From: Clostridia bacterium
GTDB taxonomy: Bacteria > Bacillota > Clostridia > Christensenellales > Borkfalkiaceae
Length of the DNA: 64,000 nucleotides
NCBI GenBank assembly: GCA_017462735.1
Contig: JAFTQO010000009.1
Location: 1 to 64,000, forward strand
Reading direction: 5' to 3'
Shown here: positions 59,736 through 64,000 of the stretch, one piece after another
Numbering within the stretch: the stretch's first letter is position 1
How the letters are laid out: each line of letters starts with the position of its first letter
Translations under genes and position numbers: made by a program
The notes under the pieces: generated by a model
Seen by the model: the letters and a program-made list of their open reading frames with translations, nothing else
The model's database searches: none
What the model was told of the DNA's origin: nothing

Positions 59736-60470
59736 ATGACTTTTAGGGAATATTTTATCTTTTTAGGATTGATTTTGCTTTGCGCAATGTTTGCGGGCTG
59801 GGCGTCGTATAAAGTGCATACGGCGTACAAGACGTACGCGAGCGTCCCCAATAAATCGGGAATGACGGGTTACGATACGGCGGTGAGACTTTTGCGCGCA
59901 GGCGGTGTCACGGATATTTCGGTAAAACGGGTAAACGGAAATTTGACCGATCACTACCATCCCACGAAAAAAGTGGTCAATTTATCGACGACGACTTACG
60001 GTGACGCGTCGGTAGCGGCGGTGGCGGTTGCCGCGCACGAGATCGGGCACGTGATGCAAAAGAAAAAAGGATATTTTCCGTACGTAATCCGTAGCGTGTT
60101 GGTGCCGATTGCCAATATCGGGTCTCGGTTGGCGTTTCCGCTAGTGATTATCGGGGTGTTGTTGGATCTCTTTGTGACGGCAGGACAATTTTCGGGCTGG
60201 GGATTTTGGCTGGCGGTTGCAGGGGTTGTCGGGTACGGTATGTCCACCGTCTTTACGCTGGTGACGTTGCCGGTGGAACTCAACGCCAGCAAACGGGCAA
60301 AACAAATGCTGGTTGCCGAAGGCATTTTGACGGAAGAGGAATTGCCGGGTGCGGAAAAAGTCCTTTCGGCGGCGGCGATGACCTATTTGGCGGCGTTGCT
60401 TACCTCTCTCGTGTATTTCTTGCGATTTGCCATTTGGGTTCTTCGCATTGTCGGCAGAGACAGGGACTAA
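59736..60470 (+). CDS. Membrane zinc metallopeptidase (YugP family)
   Basis: A 244-residue protein. An N-terminal helix (about 5-27) is followed by a cytosolic-like domain with the zinc site AAHEIGHVMQ (HEXXH at about 102-106), preceded by LSTTTYGDASVAAVAVA. Membrane segments at about 120-175 and 205-235 follow. The YugP/Zn-peptidase-2 family is widespread in Bacillota; its substrate is unknown. AAAGGAG precedes the ATG. Monocistronic; a terminator follows. Confidence 0.9.
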   Translation: MTFREYFIFLGLILLCAMFAGWASYKVHTAYKTYASVPNKSGMTGYDTAVRLLRAGGVTDISVKRVNGNLTDHYHPTKKVVNLSTTTYGDASVAAVAVAAHEIGHVMQKKKGYFPYVIRSVLVPIANIGSRLAFPLVIIGVLLDLFVTAGQFSGWGFWLAVAGVVGYGMSTVFTLVTLPVELNASKRAKQMLVAEGILTEEELPGAEKVLSAAAMTYLAALLTSLVYFLRFAIWVLRIVGRDRD

Positions 60471-60483
60471 ATATTTGACAAGA

Positions 60484-60512
60484 GAAAAGTGCGGGTTTTG
60501 CCCGTGCTTTTT
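60484..60512 (+). terminator. Intrinsic terminator
   Basis: Stem AAAAGTGCGGG / CCCGTGCTTTT, 5-base loop, T6. Confidence 0.85.
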
Positions 60513-60571
60513 TATTACTGTAGTTATTTAAAATTCGCCTAGATGCGCATACTGAACGCGGAGGCGAAAGT

Positions 60572-61912
60572 ATGCAGCAGGTCAAGGGGAAAAGAAGAGA
60601 GGGCGGAACTTTTTTCAAGGGGGCGGCGTGGATAGCCGTCGGCGGTTTTTTATCCAAACTCATCGGCGCGCTGTACCGTATCCCACTCACCAATTTTATC
60701 GGCGGATACGGGATGGGATTATACCAACTCGTCTATCCTTTGTACACCCTGCTATTGACGGTATCGGCGACGGGGATTCCTTCGGCGATTTCTAAATTAA
60801 CGGCGGAAAGAGTGGGGGCAGGGTTGCCTTTACGCCCGTTTATGCGTACCTGTCTACGCCTTTTTGCATATATAGGCGGGGCAGGGACGGTGCTTATGTC
60901 GGCGCTTGCGCTTCCGTTGTCTTTGGCACAGGGCGCACCCGAGGCGTTGGGTGGGTATTTGACCTTGGCGCCTTCCGTTTTGCTTGTCTCTGTTCTCTCC
61001 GTCTTTCGCGGCTATATGCAGGGCAAAAACGATATGTTCCCCACGGCGGCGAGCGAGATTTTGGAGCAAGTCGTAAAGGTGGGGATAGGGTTGCCCTTTG
61101 CCTATCTTTTTCGCGGTGAACCCGTAAGGGCGGTAACGCTGTTGCTTTTGGCGGTTACGGTAGCGGAAGGTGCGGCGTTACTTTTCACGTGGTTATATGC
61201 GAAAAAAAAGCATCCGTGCCTGCTCTTGGAAACTTCGCAAAAGGTCAAAGCGGGGCATATTTTAAAGACGAGTTTGCCCGTGACGGCGAGCGCGGCGTTA
61301 TTGCCGCTTTCGGGGCTTATCGACAGCGTGTTAATCGTGCGATTATTGCTCACGCATACGGAGGAGGCGGTAGGGCTTTACGGCTTGTTTACGGGTGGGG
61401 CGGTGACGCTGGTAAATTTGCCTGTTTCCGTCTGCTACGGGTTGGCGGCGGCGAGCGTCCCTGCGGTGGCGACGGCAAAAACCCCCGAGGAAAAACGCAA
61501 AAAGATGCGTTTTGCTCTGCTTTCTACCTTGGCGGTATCCTTGCCGTGCGCCGTAGGGCTCTTTGTGCTGGCGGGCACGGCGCAACGCCTTATTTTTCCG
61601 TCGCTTGGCACAAGAGAGGGCAGGATTTTGGTCGATTTGGTGAGGATTTTTTCCGTTAGCGCCGTGACGCTGTCTTGTACTCAAACGCTCTCCGCTTGTC
61701 TAACGGCGTCGGGAAAACCGCTGTACGCGACCCTTTCGATGGGGATAGCGGTGGCGGTGAAAACGCTGCTGAATTGTTTCTTGGTGGGCAACCCGCGTCT
61801 TTCCGTCTACGGCGCGGCGATTGCGACAAATATTGGTTATACGGTTGCTTTTTTACTCGATTTATATTATAATATAAAGGTAACGAAGAGTCGCAAGACG
61901 AAGGACGGATAA
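60572..61912 (+). CDS. SpoVB/YabM-type MOP flippase
   Basis: A 446-residue membrane protein with about 12 to 14 helices, of the MOP (MviN/MATE-like) superfamily. The start reads FFKGAAWIAVGGFLSKLIGA (about 14-33), then YRIPLTNFIGGYGMGLYQ, and FRGYMQGKNDMFPTA (about 147-161). This matches SpoVB/YabM proteins that flip lipid-linked precursors for spore cortex or cell-wall. In B. subtilis yabM is followed by yabN, as here. GGAGG precedes the ATG. It may be spoVB or a paralogue. Confidence 0.88.
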   Translation: MQQVKGKRREGGTFFKGAAWIAVGGFLSKLIGALYRIPLTNFIGGYGMGLYQLVYPLYTLLLTVSATGIPSAISKLTAERVGAGLPLRPFMRTCLRLFAYIGGAGTVLMSALALPLSLAQGAPEALGGYLTLAPSVLLVSVLSVFRGYMQGKNDMFPTAASEILEQVVKVGIGLPFAYLFRGEPVRAVTLLLLAVTVAEGAALLFTWLYAKKKHPCLLLETSQKVKAGHILKTSLPVTASAALLPLSGLIDSVLIVRLLLTHTEEAVGLYGLFTGGAVTLVNLPVSVCYGLAAASVPAVATAKTPEEKRKKMRFALLSTLAVSLPCAVGLFVLAGTAQRLIFPSLGTREGRILVDLVRIFSVSAVTLSCTQTLSACLTASGKPLYATLSMGIAVAVKTLLNCFLVGNPRLSVYGAAIATNIGYTVAFLLDLYYNIKVTKSRKTKDG

Positions 61913-61934
61913 CCGTCTCGTCGAAGGAGTAAAG

Positions 61935-63371
61935 ATGATCACTGTCGTTGGTTTGGGCGTACAAGCGGGAGACTTGACCGAGGCGGGCAAAAGGGCAATC
62001 GTAGAAGGTGCAAAATCGGGCGTCGTACTTTGTCGCACGGCAAACACCGCCTCTTATGAAAACTTGCGTTTGCTGGAGGTGGCGCACACGTGTTTGGACT
62101 ACGTCTATGAAAAAAGCCGCAATTTCAATACCTTGACGGAAAATCTCGCAAAGGAAGTGCTTGCGGCGGGCGAGAAGGTAGTTTACTGCGTCGACGGGGC
62201 GGCGGCAGAGGATAATTCGGTGAAAAAATTGCGCAAAAAATTGCGCGGAAAAATACAAATCGTCGGGGGCGTGTCCAAGGTGAGCGCGCTTATTGAGCGT
62301 GCAGGGCTGGACGGTTGCGCCTATACCGCCCTTTCCGCCTACGAATTGGCTGAAAGAGCGCAGGAAGGGCTGACCTTACCGCTCGTGGTGTACGATATCG
62401 ACGATAAAGGGTTCGCAGGGGATTGTAAGTTGCTCCTTGCCGATTTGTTCGGCGACGAAACGCCCGTCCGTTTTTTAAGCGGCTCTGGATGCAAAAAAAT
62501 TCCGTTGTACGAGTTGGATAGACAAGCCTTATACGATTATACGACGGCAATCGTAATAGACAAAACGGGTTTGTTGGATAAAAAACGCTTTTCCGTGTAC
62601 GATTTAAAGGAGATTATCGCTCTGCTTCGTAAGCCCGACGGCTGTCCTTGGGATAGGGTGCAGACGCCCGAAAGTATCAAGATGAACGTCATTGAAGAGG
62701 CGTACGAACTGGTGGACGCCATCGACCTTGCCGACGACGAAAAGATTTTGGAAGAGACGGGGGATTTGCTGATGCAAGTCGTCTTCCACACCATTATGAA
62801 AGAGGAGAGAGGGGCGTTTACTTGGACGGACATGACGAGCGCCGTTTGCGATAAACTCATCTTCCGCCATACTCACGTATTTGGGAAAGACAGGGCGAGC
62901 GACGAGTCGGGCGCTTTAAACGTTTGGGAAAAGAATAAAATGAAAGAAAAGGGGCAGGAAACCTTCGCGCAGTCGGTTAACGACGTGCCCAAGGCGTTCC
63001 CTGCCGCGCTTCGCGCGCAAAAAGTAGGAAAACGCGCCTCTAAAGCGGGATTGGATTTTGCCAATACGAAAGAGGTGGTAGAGCAACTGCAGCGGGAGTT
63101 GGCTGAATTTTTCGAGGCTGCCGCTCAAGGCGATGAAGTTGCCTTAGAAAAGGAAATGGGGGATGTGCTGTTTGCCGCGGTATCGCTGGCTAGAAAAGCA
63201 GGGGTAGACGCGGAAAAGGCGCTGAAAGAGAGCGTGGACAGATTTGCCGCCCGTTTCACTTTGGCGGAGGGATACGCCTTGCAAGAGGGGAAGGAAGTGA
63301 CCTCTTTGACGGCGGAAGAGTGGGACGGCTACTACCGCAAAGCGAAGACGGCGTTAAAGGGGGGAAGATGA
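61935..63371 (+). CDS. mazG: MazG pyrophosphohydrolase with N-terminal methylase-like domain (YabN)
   Basis: A 478-residue fusion. Residues about 1-210 are a tetrapyrrole methylase-like domain (ITVVGLGVQAGDLTEAGKRA). About 215-470 hold MazG: LRKPDGCPWDRVQT (about 230-243), NVIEEAYELVDAI, and a second repeat with EKEMGDVLFAAVSLARKAG (about 415-433). The EEAYE and EMGD acidic residues bind metal. MazG hydrolyses NTPs to remove damaged nucleotides; the fusion is the usual Firmicutes form (YabN). The N-terminal domain here is divergent, so methylase activity is uncertain. It overlaps dusB by 4 bp. Confidence 0.93.
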   Translation: MITVVGLGVQAGDLTEAGKRAIVEGAKSGVVLCRTANTASYENLRLLEVAHTCLDYVYEKSRNFNTLTENLAKEVLAAGEKVVYCVDGAAAEDNSVKKLRKKLRGKIQIVGGVSKVSALIERAGLDGCAYTALSAYELAERAQEGLTLPLVVYDIDDKGFAGDCKLLLADLFGDETPVRFLSGSGCKKIPLYELDRQALYDYTTAIVIDKTGLLDKKRFSVYDLKEIIALLRKPDGCPWDRVQTPESIKMNVIEEAYELVDAIDLADDEKILEETGDLLMQVVFHTIMKEERGAFTWTDMTSAVCDKLIFRHTHVFGKDRASDESGALNVWEKNKMKEKGQETFAQSVNDVPKAFPAALRAQKVGKRASKAGLDFANTKEVVEQLQRELAEFFEAAAQGDEVALEKEMGDVLFAAVSLARKAGVDAEKALKESVDRFAARFTLAEGYALQEGKEVTSLTAEEWDGYYRKAKTALKGGR

Positions 63372-64000
63372 AACTTTCTCCTGTCAAAATCGGCGGGTAT
63401 ACCACCGAAAACAACTTATTTTTAGCCCCGCTTGCAGGTTATACCAACTATCCTTTTCGTAAACTTTGTAAGCAAAGCGGCGCGGGGTTGTGCTTTACCG
63501 AGATGGTCAGCGCAAAGGGCTTAAAATACGGCAGTGAAAACACGAAAGAGTTGCTGTACACCGACGAAAAAGAAGGACTGGTTGCGGCGCAAATTTTCGG
63601 GCGGGAGCCCGATACGATGCGCTTTGCGTGTGAGCACGAGGCGCTTGCGCCCTTTCCCATCGTCGATATCAATATGGGCTGTCCCGTGCCGAAGATTTAT
63701 AAAAACGGCGAGGGTAGTGCGCTGCTTTTAGAGCCCGACCTTGCGGAAAAAATCGTCAAAGAGTGCGTGAAAAGCGAAAAAACCGTGACGGTCAAGATGC
63801 GTATCGGCTTAGATGAAAATCACTTGGTTTCTGCCGAGTTTGCCAAGAAAATGGCGGGGGCAGGTGCGGCTCTAATCACCGTACACGGTAGGACCAGAGA
63901 TAAGATTTACGCGGGCGAAGTCAACTATAAAGAGATAGAAAAGATAAAAAGAGCGGTGGATATCCCCGTCGTTGCCAACGGCGGCGTGTTCGGGGTAGAA
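63368..64000 (+). CDS. dusB: tRNA-dihydrouridine synthase DusB, 3' part outside window
   Basis: A partial gene, 211 codons before the window ends. ATG at 63368 overlaps the mazG stop (ATGA). Seen: KIGGYTTENNLFLAPLAGYT (FMN site), VDINMGCPVPKIYKNGEGSA with the catalytic Cys, VKMRIG, and ITVHGRTRDKIYAG, then PVVANGG near the cut. It reduces uridines in tRNA with FMN and NADPH. Confidence 0.95.
   Translation, partial: MKLSPVKIGGYTTENNLFLAPLAGYTNYPFRKLCKQSGAGLCFTEMVSAKGLKYGSENTKELLYTDEKEGLVAAQIFGREPDTMRFACEHEALAPFPIVDINMGCPVPKIYKNGEGSALLLEPDLAEKIVKECVKSEKTVTVKMRIGLDENHLVSAEFAKKMAGAGAALITVHGRTRDKIYAGEVNYKEIEKIKRAVDIPVVANGGVFGVE

Noticed and set aside
61935..63371. MazG as part of a toxin-antitoxin system
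   Set aside because: This is the long YabN-type pyrophosphohydrolase; no mazEF genes are present.
1..64000. Phage-defence or other anti-mobile-element island
   Set aside because: No recognisable restriction, CBASS, retron, Abi or similar gene sets; nearly all genes are core or sporulation functions.

Overview
The window looks like a chromosomal stretch from a low-to-mid GC, spore-forming Bacillota (Clostridia-like, possibly a gut Christensenellales relative; the lineage below class is inference). Grounds: a Bacillus/Clostridium-type gene set (jag-yidC-yidD-rnpA-rpmH, ricT, rqcH), spore genes (spoIVFA/spoIVFB, a yyaC-type protease, a pdaB-like deacetylase, a gerA-type germinant receptor operon, a SpoVB-like flippase), strong Shine-Dalgarno sites, and many sigma-A promoters with TTGACA/TATAAT-like boxes and mostly 17-bp spacers. 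No phage, transposase, CRISPR array, rRNA or tRNA gene was seen.

Layout. 0.2-5.7 kb: a small membrane protein, then a leftward block ftsH, a divergent parB, a Gfo/Idh/MocA oxidoreductase and a membrane-anchored unknown. 5.7-6.5 kb: a long AT-rich gene-free stretch with at least four exact DnaA boxes, an origin candidate. 6.5-14 kb: cvpA, yyaC, preQ1 riboswitch-queT, a frameshifted lipoprotein, and the leftward jag-yidC-yidD-rnpA-rpmH and dnaN units. dnaA is not between rpmH and dnaN and is nowhere in the window. 14-17 kb: a second AT-rich region, rsmG, ricT-holB. 17-23 kb: a Wzz/BY-kinase pair, lon, ysxC, and a sugar transferase-like protein that has lost its catalytic dyad. 23-29 kb: tig-clpP-clpX (leftward), rqcH, an EamA transporter. 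29-35 kb: rplU-rpmA, a small helical protein, spoIVFA-spoIVFB, a two-OB-fold SSB, a deacetylase. 35-43 kb: an unknown small protein, an Lrp regulator with an aminotransferase, greA-lysS, an unknown membrane protein, a yaaO-like decarboxylase, tmk, mntP. 43-51 kb: a 41-codon ORF with a large secreted SGNH esterase, lemA with a DUF2207 protein, citrate synthase, a flavin reductase-like protein. 51-58 kb: an NSS transporter, a MATE transporter, the gerA-type operon. 58-64 kb: trmN, rsmI, a Zn-peptidase, a SpoVB-like flippase, mazG, and dusB, which runs off the end.

Many neighbourhoods echo the Bacillus subtilis origin region (jag-yidC-rnpA-rpmH, yaaO-tmk, holB-ricT, yabB/rsmI, yabM-yabN) but are cut up and reshuffled. 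The most interesting non-coding signal is a family of three intergenic elements of about 145-165 nt (22913-23078, 26573-26716, 30787-30930). They share an interior sequence, while their outer stems and an inner hairpin differ in sequence but keep pairing. They all lie in the same orientation, two of them between a gene and its terminator and one in the rqcH leader, so a structured RNA is a good hypothesis.
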